A stretch of DNA of 64,000 bases from Belliella baltica DSM 15883 (GTDB lineage Bacteria; Bacteroidota; Bacteroidia; Cytophagales; Cyclobacteriaceae): NCBI RefSeq assembly GCF_000265405.1, contig NC_018010.1, positions 1,364,001 to 1,428,000 of the forward strand, read 5' to 3'. The notes beneath the pieces are model-generated. The model was not told the origin of the DNA. It did not search any database and saw only the letters and a list, made by a program, of their open reading frames with translations. Positions 1-8,153 of this stretch are shown one piece after another. Position 1 is the stretch's first letter. The number at the start of each line of letters is the position of its first letter. Made by a program: the position numbers and the translations under genes.

Positions 1-2409
1 CTCTCCGTTCTTCAGTTCAAAATGCCCATCTCTATTAACTTTAAAGCGAAGTTTAGTCCCATTGATATCAGAAACATATTCACTTTTATAGCTGATGGTA
101 TTTTCAAACATGGAAATGGGAGCAGGGTCAATTGCCGTATCTGCCCGACCGGCCTTACCTACTACCATCTCTACTTCGGGAATAGCGGTTACCAGCATAT
201 CCAGCTCTTTCAATACTTCCCTGTTTTCTTCCACACCTGCATGAGGCAAAGATGTTGGCATTAGCAGGAAGGTTCCCTCATCTAGTGAAGGCATAAATTC
301 CTTGCCCATTGAAGGGAAAGCTTTTGCCATCGCTGACCAGCCAGAACTTTCTCTTATATCCCAGCCCATTTTTTCTGTTGCTTTTGGAATGATGCCAAAT
401 ACTTTATCGAAACCCATCCATATAGTGGCTCCAAGTAAAAGAATGATGGCGGGAAGTGTAAAAAACAGTGCTTTATGATCAAGGCACCACATCAGTATTC
501 GGGGATATAGGCGGATGAACAAGGAAAAGCCCCCCAGCACCACTGCAATAATGGTTGCAATAAATAGGAAATTGACTAGCAAACTATTGGAAACACCTAA
601 TGGAACCCATTCGACAGTCAGTAGCCAGGCAACCATGGCTACCGTAAAACCGACAAGCATCAGGTTCCGGTGTTTTCCGAATTTTTCCGGAAAATGGTGT
701 AATAATACATTGATTACCCCAAAACCAAAGAGTACCCATCCTGCCCAGTTCCAAACCGTAAATGCTACAATAGGGCCTGTTATTATCAAAAGGTAATTGA
801 AATATTGCCCAAATCGTCCTTTACCTTTTTTCATAGAGAAAATCCAATGGGCAAAAGCGGGCATAATGATGAGCGTAAAAATCAGAGCCGATACCAATGC
901 AAAAGTCTTTGTGTAGGCCAATGGTCCGAAAAGTTTTCCCTCTGCTGCCTGAAGTGTAAAGACAGGTAAAAAACTGACAATGGTTGTGCTTACTGCTGTC
1001 AGGATGGCGGAAGCCACCTCTGTTGTAGCGTCATAGACAGTTTTCAGTTTGGATTGGCCATCAGGAGCCTCATCCATGTGACGGAGTATATTTTCATTGA
1101 GGATAATGCCCAGGTCAACCATAGTACCTATGGCAATGGCGATACCCGACAAGGCCACAATGTTGGCATCTACCCCAACGTATTTCATGAAAATGAAGCA
1201 CATCAACACCGCCAGAGGCAACAAAGCGGAAATGAGAATAGAGGCCCTCAGGTTATACAACATCACAATAATGACGATGATCGTAATGAGTATCTGTAAG
1301 CTTATTGCCTCGCTAAGTGTACCCAGGGTTTCGTAAATCAAGCCGGAACGGTCATAAAAGGGAACAATAGTAACCTTTGATACCGTACCGTCTTCCAGGG
1401 TTTTAGTGGGCAAACCCACGGCTATCGTTTCAATTTCTTCCTTTAAACTATTAATGATTTTAAGCGGATTGTCACCATATCGGGCGATTACCACTCCACC
1501 AATAGCATCGGCACCTGATTTGTCTAGTAAGCCGCTCATATTCCGTGGTTGAGGGCCGATATTGACCTTTGCAATGTTTTTTATGCGAAGCGGTACATTA
1601 TCCGTGACTTTTACCACTGCCTCGTCCAAATCACTTAGTTTTTTAACATACCCGAGTCCTCTGACGAAATAATCTACCCGGTTGACCTCAATGGTATTGG
1701 CTCCAACATCGATGTTGCTGTTTTTTACGGCCTGCAACACATCCACCAGGGAAACCCCATGCTCCTTGAGGGCAGCAGGATCCACATCCACCTGGTATTC
1801 CTGGACATACCCACCTACAGAAGCTACTTCGGCCACACCTTCCACTGCCGTGAGGGCGTAGCGTATGTAATAGTCCTGGATGGTGCGCAGTTCGTGTAAG
1901 TCCCATCCTCCGGTAGGGTTTCCGTCCTTGTCCCTGCCTTCCAGCGTGTACCAATACACCTGCCCCAGGGCGGTGGCATCAGGACCAAGCTTGGGTTGGA
2001 CACCCGAGGGCAATAAGCCGGCAGGTAACGAGTTGAGCTTTTCCAGTACCCTTGACCGGCTCCAGTAAAATTCAATGTCTTCGTTGAAGATGATGTAGAT
2101 GCTGGAAAAGCCAAAGGCAGAACTACTTCGAACGCTTTTTACACCGGGCAAGCCAAGTAGGGAAGTGGTAAGCGGGTAGGTGATTTGATCCTCCACATCT
2201 TGCGGGGAACGACCCATCCACTCGGTGAAAACGATTTGCTGGTTTTCTCCAATATCCGGGATGGCATCTACGGGTACGGGATCACGTGGGAGGAAACTTG
2301 CCTCCCAGTTAAAAGGAGCAGTGACTATGCCCCAGGCTACAATGAGTAGCAATACGAGAACGGTAACGAGCTTATTCTCGAGAAAGAATTTGATAATGGA
2401 ATTGAGCAT
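1..2409 (-). CDS. CusA/CzcA-family heavy-metal efflux RND transporter (3' end outside window)
   Basis: The ATG lies at 2409 and the frame stays open for 803 codons to the window edge, so the C-terminal part is missing; the Bacteroidota family is usually well over 1000 residues. It is the inner-membrane proton-driven pump of a tripartite metal exporter (Cu/Ag or Co/Zn/Cd). Visible family features are an N-terminal membrane helix (about residues 12-30), the block IPDIGENQQIVFTEWMGR, the porter-domain segment DQITYPLTTSLLGLPGVKSV, and a run of hydrophobic helices from about residue 340. After the helix ending near KKGKGRFGQ there is an extra hydrophobic stretch of about 100 residues, followed by a large periplasmic domain. 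A HYC_CC_PP-type gene lies just upstream on the same strand. The metal specificity cannot be read here because the downstream partners are outside the window. Confidence 0.93.
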   Translation of the reverse strand, partial: MLNSIIKFFLENKLVTVLVLLLIVAWGIVTAPFNWEASFLPRDPVPVDAIPDIGENQQIVFTEWMGRSPQDVEDQITYPLTTSLLGLPGVKSVRSSSAFGFSSIYIIFNEDIEFYWSRSRVLEKLNSLPAGLLPSGVQPKLGPDATALGQVYWYTLEGRDKDGNPTGGWDLHELRTIQDYYIRYALTAVEGVAEVASVGGYVQEYQVDVDPAALKEHGVSLVDVLQAVKNSNIDVGANTIEVNRVDYFVRGLGYVKKLSDLDEAVVKVTDNVPLRIKNIAKVNIGPQPRNMSGLLDKSGADAIGGVVIARYGDNPLKIINSLKEEIETIAVGLPTKTLEDGTVSKVTIVPFYDRSGLIYETLGTLSEAISLQILITIIVIIVMLYNLRASILISALLPLAVLMCFIFMKYVGVDANIVALSGIAIAIGTMVDLGIILNENILRHMDEAPDGQSKLKTVYDATTEVASAILTAVSTTIVSFLPVFTLQAAEGKLFGPLAYTKTFALVSALIFTLIIMPAFAHWIFSMKKGKGRFGQYFNYLLIITGPIVAFTVWNWAGWVLFGFGVINVLLHHFPEKFGKHRNLMLVGFTVAMVAWLLTVEWVPLGVSNSLLVNFLFIATIIAVVLGGFSLFIRLYPRILMWCLDHKALFFTLPAIILLLGATIWMGFDKVFGIIPKATEKMGWDIRESSGWSAMAKAFPSMGKEFMPSLDEGTFLLMPTSLPHAGVEENREVLKELDMLVTAIPEVEMVVGKAGRADTAIDPAPISMFENTISYKSEYVSDINGTKLRFKVNRDGHFELKNGE

Positions 2410-2528
2410 ATTTTGATTTTGTGATGAATACAATGATTTGATGTTCTGATGGAATAAATCCAACATACCACGTAGCATAGTTGAACCCGGCCGGTAATCA
2501 AATTATCGGAGGTTCAGGTCATCAAAAA

Positions 2529-2933
2529 TCAAATAAGGAAGGACTGAACGAGTACAATAATGTCACGCTCAATCAGAGGGGGGGAATAATTGTTATACGA
2601 ATAATAATCAACTGCAGGAGCGCTGAAAAGAAAGGATACCACAGCGTAGAAAACTGCGATCATTTGAAAATCAGGAACCGCAACTTTGGACACTTGCGTA
2701 AGATCTTCATGACCCTCAATTACTAAAGTCTGGTCTTCACAGCAACCCTTTTTAGTGACCTGCTGACGTTCGCAATCTGGATCATGCTTATCCGTGGCAC
2801 AAGGTGATTTCTGTGTGACCATTTCACATGGCTCAGCTCCTGAAAAGAATGCAATGTTCTCCAACTGCCCCATGCAAAAATGCATACCAAGGGTGAAGCT
2901 CGTGGAACTGAGCAGCACCAAGGCTGAAAGCAT
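2529..2933 (-). CDS. HYC_CC_PP-type small secreted metal-associated protein
   Basis: A 134-residue protein with a signal-like N-terminus and the family landmarks: an HFC motif (MHFCMGQ) near residue 17, several Cys pairs and single Cys (EPCEM, SPCATD, DCERQ, GCCEDQ), a membrane-like segment and a C-terminal PP followed by VLVQSFLI. Proteins of this type are common beside Cus/Czc efflux genes in Bacteroidota; their function is not established, and metal binding in the envelope is inferred from the Cys content. It lies immediately upstream of the cusA-like gene. The only ATG gives a very short n-region. The same frame continues upstream without an ATG as far as a TAG, encoding LQRFRKISAI, which would make a better signal peptide if a CTG near 2963 were used. 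Confidence 0.75.
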   Translation of the reverse strand: MLSALVLLSSTSFTLGMHFCMGQLENIAFFSGAEPCEMVTQKSPCATDKHDPDCERQQVTKKGCCEDQTLVIEGHEDLTQVSKVAVPDFQMIAVFYAVVSFLFSAPAVDYYSYNNYSPPLIERDIIVLVQSFLI

Positions 2934-3150
2934 TATGGCCGATATTTTTCTAAAACGTTGCAGTTTGGAGAAAGTCTAATACGAATCTACGGAATTTATT
3001 TCAGAATGTTCGATTTTAATATCAAAAATGATGGTTTGTATTTCAAATACTTCAATATGTGAATTTTCATGCTGTATTTCTCTTGAAAAATCTTAGTCTC
3101 CTGACACTTATTTTTGTAGTCATTATCTTTTACACAGCAGTAAAAAGAAT

Positions 3151-3177
3151 CCCGTGTGGATGAGTCACCCACACGGG
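3151..3177 (-). terminator. Rho-independent terminator of the porin gene
   Basis: A perfect 9-bp stem (3151-3159 with 3169-3177) and 9-nt loop lie directly after the stop of the porin gene at 3185. Read on the minus strand it is followed by ATTCTTTTT, so it terminates leftward transcription. Confidence 0.85.
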
Positions 3178-3184
3178 AGTTCCG

Positions 3185-4483
3185 TCAGAAACTAATCACC
3201 GCTTCCAGTGTTACACCATTAAACTGTGCACCGGCAAATCTGCCAGTCCATGCCTCGCCATTATAGCTTTGCTTCACATATTCCAATTTGGTCAGGATAT
3301 TTTTGGAAATAAACCAACCGCCACCAAGATTGAGTCTGCTGATATCCAGGTTTTCAGTGGCACTTTCTCTCATCTTGCCATTTACTGTATTGTACCTTCC
3401 ACCTATGTAAAACCTTTCATCTGCACCAAAACGATACAAGAGTTCAGCGGCAAGCTGTGTAAAACCTCCTTCAGTATCAGGCCCAGGTTGGGTAAATTCA
3501 TTATTACCATTGGCCAACTCATAAATACCAAAGAACTCCAAGCCTTTGTACTTGATGAATGGATTGATCTGTAAGGCGGTAAGTTTTGTGAATCTGGCAT
3601 TGAACCTTCCATCTCTTGGACCTCCTTCAGCAACTCCATTGGCATCAGGTAATGTGTACAATACATTATAATACCTGGTCCCTGCCCTGTCACCACCATA
3701 TAACCAGGTTCCAGTTGATGTACCATTATTGATATACCAGGAACCTGTTAACCGCACTCTGAAGTCTTCATTAAGTTGCTTGTCAAATCCAAGTTTGCCA
3801 TAAAATGATGGCTTGTTGTCGGTATTATCGGTAACCGTTACATTTTGATTGAGCTTACCGTTTGTGAGCCCAACCACCGCCAATAAACCATTCTTTTGAA
3901 CTGTAAGCTCTCCGAATGCCTCGGTCGAGAATGCATCCATAAGATAATTCCCCACAAAGGGGTTGAAAATACCTCTGGCATTGTCTGTTCTCCTGAAACG
4001 TGCGTCCCCATAGTTGAACTCATCTAACCCTATGGTAATACTTGCATATTTCATCACTCCCTCCAGAAACCCAGGTTTAACAAAGTCAAGATTATCCACT
4101 CTCATGTATCCACCCTTAATCCATGCTTCGTTGTGTGCTCTGGAAGAAAGATAGGTCCTAAGATGCATGCGAACTCCGTCCAATACCTGGACGTCCAGGT
4201 TGAGGTTGGCAGACGGCAAATTGAAGTCTGATCCCAGTTTGGTCAGGTTACCTGCCGTATTGCTTTGCCTAATACCTTGAAACTGCATGGCGAAATCGCC
4301 ACCAACCCTCACTTTTAATCCATCAAAGATAACTGTATCCTCTTTTGAGGGCTCGAATACATTCAGGCCGTTTTTATCGTTTGGCCTGAAATACTGCAAG
4401 CCTGGTTGTTGGGAGTATGTGGTATTGATCACCATCAGTGTCAAGGCAATGAATACCAATTGAATTTTATAAAACGTTTTCAT
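3185..4483 (-). CDS. Porin-like outer-membrane beta-barrel protein
   Basis: A 432-residue protein with an N-terminal signal peptide (MKTFYKIQLVFIALTLMVI, cleavage near TTYSQ) and alternating amphipathic strands rich in aromatic and Gly residues, ending in VTLEAVISF with a C-terminal Phe typical of outer-membrane barrels. The segment on FDGLKVRVGGDFAMQFQGIR and the long barrel resemble phosphate-selective or general porins of Bacteroidota. The substrate is unknown. It has its own terminator and stands between two HYC_CC_PP-type genes in the metal island, so a role in envelope permeability for metal or counter-ion is possible but only suggested by context. Confidence 0.7.
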   Translation of the reverse strand: MKTFYKIQLVFIALTLMVINTTYSQQPGLQYFRPNDKNGLNVFEPSKEDTVIFDGLKVRVGGDFAMQFQGIRQSNTAGNLTKLGSDFNLPSANLNLDVQVLDGVRMHLRTYLSSRAHNEAWIKGGYMRVDNLDFVKPGFLEGVMKYASITIGLDEFNYGDARFRRTDNARGIFNPFVGNYLMDAFSTEAFGELTVQKNGLLAVVGLTNGKLNQNVTVTDNTDNKPSFYGKLGFDKQLNEDFRVRLTGSWYINNGTSTGTWLYGGDRAGTRYYNVLYTLPDANGVAEGGPRDGRFNARFTKLTALQINPFIKYKGLEFFGIYELANGNNEFTQPGPDTEGGFTQLAAELLYRFGADERFYIGGRYNTVNGKMRESATENLDISRLNLGGGWFISKNILTKLEYVKQSYNGEAWTGRFAGAQFNGVTLEAVISF

Positions 4484-4654
4484 GATTTTAACATTTTGTT
4501 GAAAGTCTGTTTAAAGAAACTTGATGATAGTTTTGTCGGATAGATCGTGTCTAATGCTGTTCGAATATCCCGGAACAGCTATATTACACAGAACCATTTC
4601 CGACATTGTCCAAAGGTTTCGTACCCAGGCAACTAACTGATAATCAGATGTCAG

Positions 4655-5035
4655 CTAAAGAAGAAATGACTGGAACAGGATAGAGCGATACCGCCCTGAC
4701 CAGCCGGGGGGAGCCTTTTTAGGAGTTGTGTAGTTTCTTGACTCGAAAAAATGTGTAGAAGGCAAATGGAAAGATGGCTGAGCCATTGCCGCTGGTGAAG
4801 AAGCAATGACAGGAATGTCAGAATGAGGTGTCCTGAAATCATCGAGAGAGAAGATGGTTTCCTGATCCTCACAACCATCACAAGGGTTGCTGTGATCGTC
4901 ACAGCATGGTTCGTGGTGTTTTAGAAAAAGCTCGAAGCTAATCAGTTCGCCCCCGCAAAAGTGTTGAAACACTGCCATCCCTTTGCCAGGGAGGAGCATT
5001 GCAATGAGCAGGACGATATATAAGTTGCGTTTCAT
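4655..5035 (-). CDS. HYC_CC_PP-type small secreted protein (second copy)
   Basis: I place the start at the ATG giving MKRNLYIVLLIAMLLPGKGM, a clear signal peptide; a longer reading to 5104 is possible but its extra residues look non-natural. The mature protein has QHFCGG, then a dense Cys/His/Asp segment (HHEPCCDDH, NPCDGCEDQ) and the family C-terminus with PPGWSGRYRS followed by ILFQSFLL. This matches the layout of the protein at 2529-2933 and the His-rich one at 22614-23132, although pairwise identity outside the landmarks is low. It is likely an envelope metal-binding factor. The upstream region carries two perfect dyads and a TAnnTTTG box, suggesting activator-dependent regulation. Confidence 0.72.
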   Translation of the reverse strand: MKRNLYIVLLIAMLLPGKGMAVFQHFCGGELISFELFLKHHEPCCDDHSNPCDGCEDQETIFSLDDFRTPHSDIPVIASSPAAMAQPSFHLPSTHFFESRNYTTPKKAPPGWSGRYRSILFQSFLL

Positions 5036-5101
5036 GAGCCTTTTTGATGGAAAATGCCATCCATTGAAGGGGCATCCATTTGTATCCCCTTCAATATGAC
5101 T

Positions 5102-5109
5102 CAAAAGTA
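5102..5109 (-). promoter_or_regulatory. Putative -7 promoter box (TACTTTTG)
   Basis: On the minus strand TACTTTTG matches the Bacteroidota TAnnTTTG -7 consensus about 67 bp upstream of the start at 5035. No good -33 TTTG is present at the usual 19-21 bp spacing, which would fit a promoter needing an activator bound at the dyads just upstream. Confidence 0.45.
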
Positions 5110-5132
5110 CGCAACGGTTATTGAGAGGGCTA

Positions 5133-5171
5133 TGACATTGCGCATGTCAAAACATGACTTACATCATGTTT
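5133..5171. promoter_or_regulatory. Tandem operator-like palindromes upstream of the second HYC_CC_PP-type gene
   Basis: Two adjacent perfect dyads: TGACAT-N5-ATGTCA at 5133-5149 and AAACATGA-N6-TCATGTTT at 5150-5171. The 8-6-8 geometry resembles sites of dimeric helix-turn-helix regulators such as the Crp/Fnr type. The proximal dyad would be centred near -45 relative to a start set by the TACTTTTG box, a usual activator position. The regulator is not identified. Confidence 0.5.
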
Positions 5172-5254
5172 GAACAAAGGCGGGTTTATCCAACTGAAAT
5201 CAGTACTCTTTGGGATTGTTACAGGTGCGTGAAGATGATAAAGAGAGTCGCTAT

Positions 5255-6100
5255 CTATTTTCGAAATGGATATGCTATCTGCTTTAGATAAGATTTCGGA
5301 AAGTTTGGCTCTTCTGCTATACCAATTTCCCCAATACCTTCGGATGTGTAAATTTTCGGATCATCAAAGCTGGTTTTGAAGATGTAGTCCCAAATGGTCA
5401 ACCATGCCCCGTAATTTACCTGTGCATCCTTGAAGTCAGCTCGATGGTGCCACCTGTGTAACTCTGCCACACAAAAGAACTTCTTTAGTATCCCTGCTTT
5501 ATAATCCAGATTGGTATGTTGCATCATCATATTGATTGCCAGGAATGCAAGTGCGAGTACAACAACTTGTTGGGGCACACCAATAATCAGACAAGCGATG
5601 ATTCCCGGACCACCTTCTAATATCTGATGGAGTGCATGGCGTTTTTCGCCATTGAGAAAATATAGCCGTTCCGAGCTGTGATGAATGGCATGAAGCTTCC
5701 ACAACCATTGGTACTTGTGACTTTGCCAGTGTACAAAAAATAAAAAGAAATCAATGATTATTAGTGCAAATATTACCTGTATCCATAGTGATATATTCGT
5801 AGGGAACCATTTGAAGAAAGTAAAATAAGCAGAGACCCAGATAAAGCTAAACTGCGCTGATATTTTGATCAGGTAGTTTATGATATAATAGGTAAAATCA
5901 AGATTCCAGTCTTTGCCGTCCAGCCAGTTTTTCTCGAACGGCATCCATTTTTCAAGAAACAAAGCGATTATGCCAAACAGGGCAATGATCGGGATAGTCA
6001 CAAGGTATTGGTTCAACCCTGATTGTACACCCAACAGTATCAGGCACCAAGCCGAAAGCATGAATATTGGGTAGAGGCTGTATTGCAGTATTCTTTTCAT
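5255..6100 (-). CDS. Sterol desaturase / fatty-acid hydroxylase superfamily membrane protein
   Basis: A 281-residue integral membrane protein with at least four hydrophobic segments in the first half and the eight-histidine pattern of the diiron hydroxylase superfamily: HWQSH, then HAIHHS, then LHRWHH near residue 225. Such enzymes use a non-haem diiron centre and O2 to hydroxylate or desaturate lipids; the substrate cannot be inferred. It is the last gene of the leftward series arsR, merTP, GDCC protein, AraC regulator, with a 62-bp gap after the AraC gene, so it may be a target of that regulator. All three His motifs are intact, so the enzyme looks functional. Confidence 0.85.
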   Translation of the reverse strand: MKRILQYSLYPIFMLSAWCLILLGVQSGLNQYLVTIPIIALFGIIALFLEKWMPFEKNWLDGKDWNLDFTYYIINYLIKISAQFSFIWVSAYFTFFKWFPTNISLWIQVIFALIIIDFFLFFVHWQSHKYQWLWKLHAIHHSSERLYFLNGEKRHALHQILEGGPGIIACLIIGVPQQVVVLALAFLAINMMMQHTNLDYKAGILKKFFCVAELHRWHHRADFKDAQVNYGAWLTIWDYIFKTSFDDPKIYTSEGIGEIGIAEEPNFPKSYLKQIAYPFRK

Positions 6101-6162
6101 CCTGTAGATTTTTTACCCTACAAAGATGAATAGCCTTAAATTGAATTACTTGTATAAACCTG

Positions 6163-6906
6163 CTAACCTTTCAGAACACTGGAAGGCGCAACGCCAAACA
6201 TTTCAGTAAACGTCTTTGAAAAGTGTGGAAGGTCTGAGAAGCCACCATCATAACAAGCTATGGTCAATGAATTTCCTAATATGATTGATTCGACTGTGGA
6301 CTGCATTCTTGCCCACAGAATATACCTCCGAAATGGAATTCCCACGTGCTCTTTAAATAAATGAGCATACCTTAACGCAGACAAGTGAACCTTTGAAGCC
6401 ATGTCTTCAATTCTCATTTCCTGACTAAGTGATTCTTTAATGTGTTGAATGGAATTGACAATCCTTTGATCTGATTGAGTTGAATAAGTATGATGACCAG
6501 TCAATTGATCCACTAATAGTCTGGTATAATGCATGACATCAATCTCCTTGCCCATGATCCAATGCTTGAATTCATTCATGATTTGTTCATTCGGTAATTT
6601 TTGAAGACCAATAATTTCCTTATCAAGTTGATATGTCTGTTTTAAACGTTCTGAAAACTGATGGAAAGGATCCATAAAAATGAAAACAGGAATACTATTT
6701 CCATGACAGCTAAATTGATGTTTTATGTCATGAGGGATTATAGACAAAACGCTAAAATTTTCTTTGCCACTATTATCAATTATTTTATGTTGACCCTGAG
6801 TGCAATAGATTATTTCTGTGGCATGATGTGCGTGAAGTTTAGTAGTGGCAACATGTCCTGAATATACACCAATACCGTCTTTAAAAAACAATCTGAAGGC
6901 CTCCAT
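6163..6906 (-). CDS. AraC-family transcriptional regulator
   Basis: A 247-residue protein with an N-terminal cupin-like sensor half (HAHHATEIIYCTQGQHKI, His-rich as in AraC-type ligand domains) and a C-terminal double helix-turn-helix of AraC type (about residues 150-245: RIEDMASKVHLSALRYAHLF, then IACYDGGFSDLPHFSKTF and GVAPS). It starts just after the GDCC small-protein gene on the same strand and is followed by the sterol-desaturase-like gene, which it may control. The ligand is unknown. Confidence 0.88.
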   Translation of the reverse strand: MEAFRLFFKDGIGVYSGHVATTKLHAHHATEIIYCTQGQHKIIDNSGKENFSVLSIIPHDIKHQFSCHGNSIPVFIFMDPFHQFSERLKQTYQLDKEIIGLQKLPNEQIMNEFKHWIMGKEIDVMHYTRLLVDQLTGHHTYSTQSDQRIVNSIQHIKESLSQEMRIEDMASKVHLSALRYAHLFKEHVGIPFRRYILWARMQSTVESIILGNSLTIACYDGGFSDLPHFSKTFTEMFGVAPSSVLKG

Positions 6907-7130
6907 AATCCTTGCCGTTTAACAGCAGTTTTTTTACTACCCTCTTGAATCGGAGGACAAGCCTTTGTTCCATAACTACAATACACGCAACAATCTCCTT
7001 CTTTTGGTTTTAGCACCTGGTGGCAGTTTTCGCATTCGTAAAAATACTGACAGGCGTCATTGGGCATGGTTTCTTCCTTCTGATGGCCACAATTGGGGCA
7101 GGTGATGGTTGATTCTAATATGATTTCCAT
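6810..7130 (-). CDS. GDCCVYCSYG small Cys-rich protein of mer loci, frameshifted 3' end
   Basis: The first 65 or so residues match a conserved small protein found beside merTP in Bacteroidota: ITCPNCGHQKEETMP, YECENCHQVLKP, GDCCVYCSYG and CPPIQ. Three CxxC-type pairs suggest a metal-binding or zinc-ribbon protein; its role in mercury resistance is not established. As read, the frame runs on to 6810 and overlaps the start of the AraC gene by about 97 bp with non-natural sequence. At a run of seven A (minus strand; 6929-6935) the addition of one base gives the ending SKKNCC and a TAA at 6919-6921, a 70-residue protein with the expected terminal Cys pair. I think 6919-7130 is the true extent and that the 1-base difference is a real slip or a sequencing error. 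The start abuts the merTP stop. Confidence 0.75.
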   Translation of the reverse strand: MEIILESTITCPNCGHQKEETMPNDACQYFYECENCHQVLKPKEGDCCVYCSYGTKACPPIQEGSKKTAVKRQGLWRPSDCFLKTVLVYIQDMLPLLNFTHIMPQK

Positions 7131-7730
7131 TTATTTCTCTGTTTTATTGGTCACGGAATATCCGGTTGAGTTGATGGCTTCCTCAATTTTCGGGATACTT
7201 GTTTTGGACTTGTCAAACTCCACGATGGCATTGCCCTGGTCGTAGGAGGCGGTTACATTCAGGATGCCGCTGAGCTTATTTACTTCATGCACTACATGCG
7301 CTGCGCACCCCTGACAAGTCATGCCTTTGATTTGAAAATTTACGGTCTGAATGTCTGACTTATCAACGATGATCACTTGCTTTTCAGATTTAGGGTAGAA
7401 AATGTGAGCATAAAGCGGGAACACCAACATCAGGGCAGCAAAGACCGTGATTATTGAAAGGAACTTTTTTGTTTGCCAAAAGGAGGGCTGAAGGTCCTCC
7501 TCACAGGCACATTCTTTTTCCTCTTTGGCCTTTGGTTTGAATTTCTGATACCAGGCAAAGCCTAATACAACCACTGTGATGCCGACAAAAAAAGGCCTTG
7601 CCGGATCGAGCCATGAGAAAGTGGACGCAATCCCGCTTGCACCGGCCACTAATGCAAGCACCGGGGTGATGCAGCAAAGTGAACTTACTAAAGCAGCTAA
7701 AAGGCCGCTGGTTAAAAGGGAATTTTTCAT
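7131..7730 (-). CDS. merTP: Mercuric transport fusion protein MerTP
   Basis: A 199-residue fusion of a MerT-like membrane part and a MerP-like Hg-binding part. The first helix carries the paired cysteines SSLCCITPVLALV used by MerT; a second helix follows and a cytoplasmic Cys pair (ECACEE) sits near residue 75. After a third helix, an HMA domain contains GMTCQGCAAHVV at about residues 133-144. The family takes up Hg(II) and passes it inward, normally to MerA; no merA is present in this window. It overlaps the arsR gene by 4 bp (ATGA) and abuts the GDCC gene, so the three are one operon controlled from the operator region at 8106-8160. Confidence 0.93.
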   Translation of the reverse strand: MKNSLLTSGLLAALVSSLCCITPVLALVAGASGIASTFSWLDPARPFFVGITVVVLGFAWYQKFKPKAKEEKECACEEDLQPSFWQTKKFLSIITVFAALMLVFPLYAHIFYPKSEKQVIIVDKSDIQTVNFQIKGMTCQGCAAHVVHEVNKLSGILNVTASYDQGNAIVEFDKSKTSIPKIEEAINSTGYSVTNKTEK

Positions 7731-8095
7731 AAGGTAGGAATTGAATTTGGGAGCTTAAACAAATCGAGCACTGACGAAATGATTCGCTGACTTTGCCCTT
7801 CCACTGAATAAAAGATGGTTTGTCCCGATTTTTTAGTCGTCACGATTCTTGCATCCTTCAGCTTTTTCAGATGTTGGGAGACGGCCGGCACGGTCATGCC
7901 CAGGATGTCTGACAAGTCGCACGGACAAAGTTCATTTTCCTGTTTCAAGAGGTACAGGATTTTGAGGCGGACAGCATTACCGGCAAGATTCAGTACATCT
8001 GCCAGTTCTAAAAGACCTTTCTCCTTGCTTTTCAAGTCCTCCCTGCACCTATTGATCTGGTCGCTATCGGCAAAGACACGGATACATGTATTCAT
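7727..8095 (-). CDS. ArsR/SmtB-family metal-responsive repressor
   Basis: A 122-residue winged-helix protein. The recognition region is DLSDILGMTVPAVSQHLKKL followed by the wing TTKKSGQTIFYSV, and the metal-site motif ELCPCDLS (Cys-x-Cys in the alpha3-type position) sits just before it, as in ArsR/CadC/SmtB sensors. Further Cys lie near the N-terminus (NTCIRV, NRCRED). It is the first gene of the merTP operon, overlapping merTP by 4 bp, and in Bacteroidota ArsR-type proteins take the place of MerR in such loci. It probably represses its own operon by binding the TTAAGC dyads at 8106-8121 and 8145-8160 and is released by Hg(II) or another thiophilic metal. Confidence 0.9.
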   Translation of the reverse strand: MNTCIRVFADSDQINRCREDLKSKEKGLLELADVLNLAGNAVRLKILYLLKQENELCPCDLSDILGMTVPAVSQHLKKLKDARIVTTKKSGQTIFYSVEGQSQRIISSVLDLFKLPNSIPTL

Positions 8096-8105
8096 AACTT
8101 TTTAT

Positions 8106-8121
8106 TTAAGCATTTGCTTAA
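8106..8121. promoter_or_regulatory. Proximal operator dyad of the mer operon
   Basis: A perfect inverted repeat TTAAGCA-TT-TGCTTAA, 10 bp upstream of the arsR ATG and immediately downstream of the -7 box. Transcription would start within it, so a bound repressor would block initiation. Confidence 0.7.
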
Positions 8122-8153
8122 CAAAGCTATGGAATGAAATTTATTTAAGCAAG
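8122..8153 (-). promoter_or_regulatory. Promoter of the arsR-merTP operon
   Basis: On the minus strand the -7 box is TAGCTTTG (8122-8129), an exact TAnnTTTG match, with CTTG at 8150-8153 as the -33 element and a 20-bp spacer. The -33 element lies inside the distal operator dyad. Confidence 0.7.

Noticed and set aside
1688..2114. Short leftward frames inside the cusA region
   Set aside because: They are out-of-frame shadows of the long pump frame, which stays open for 803 codons.
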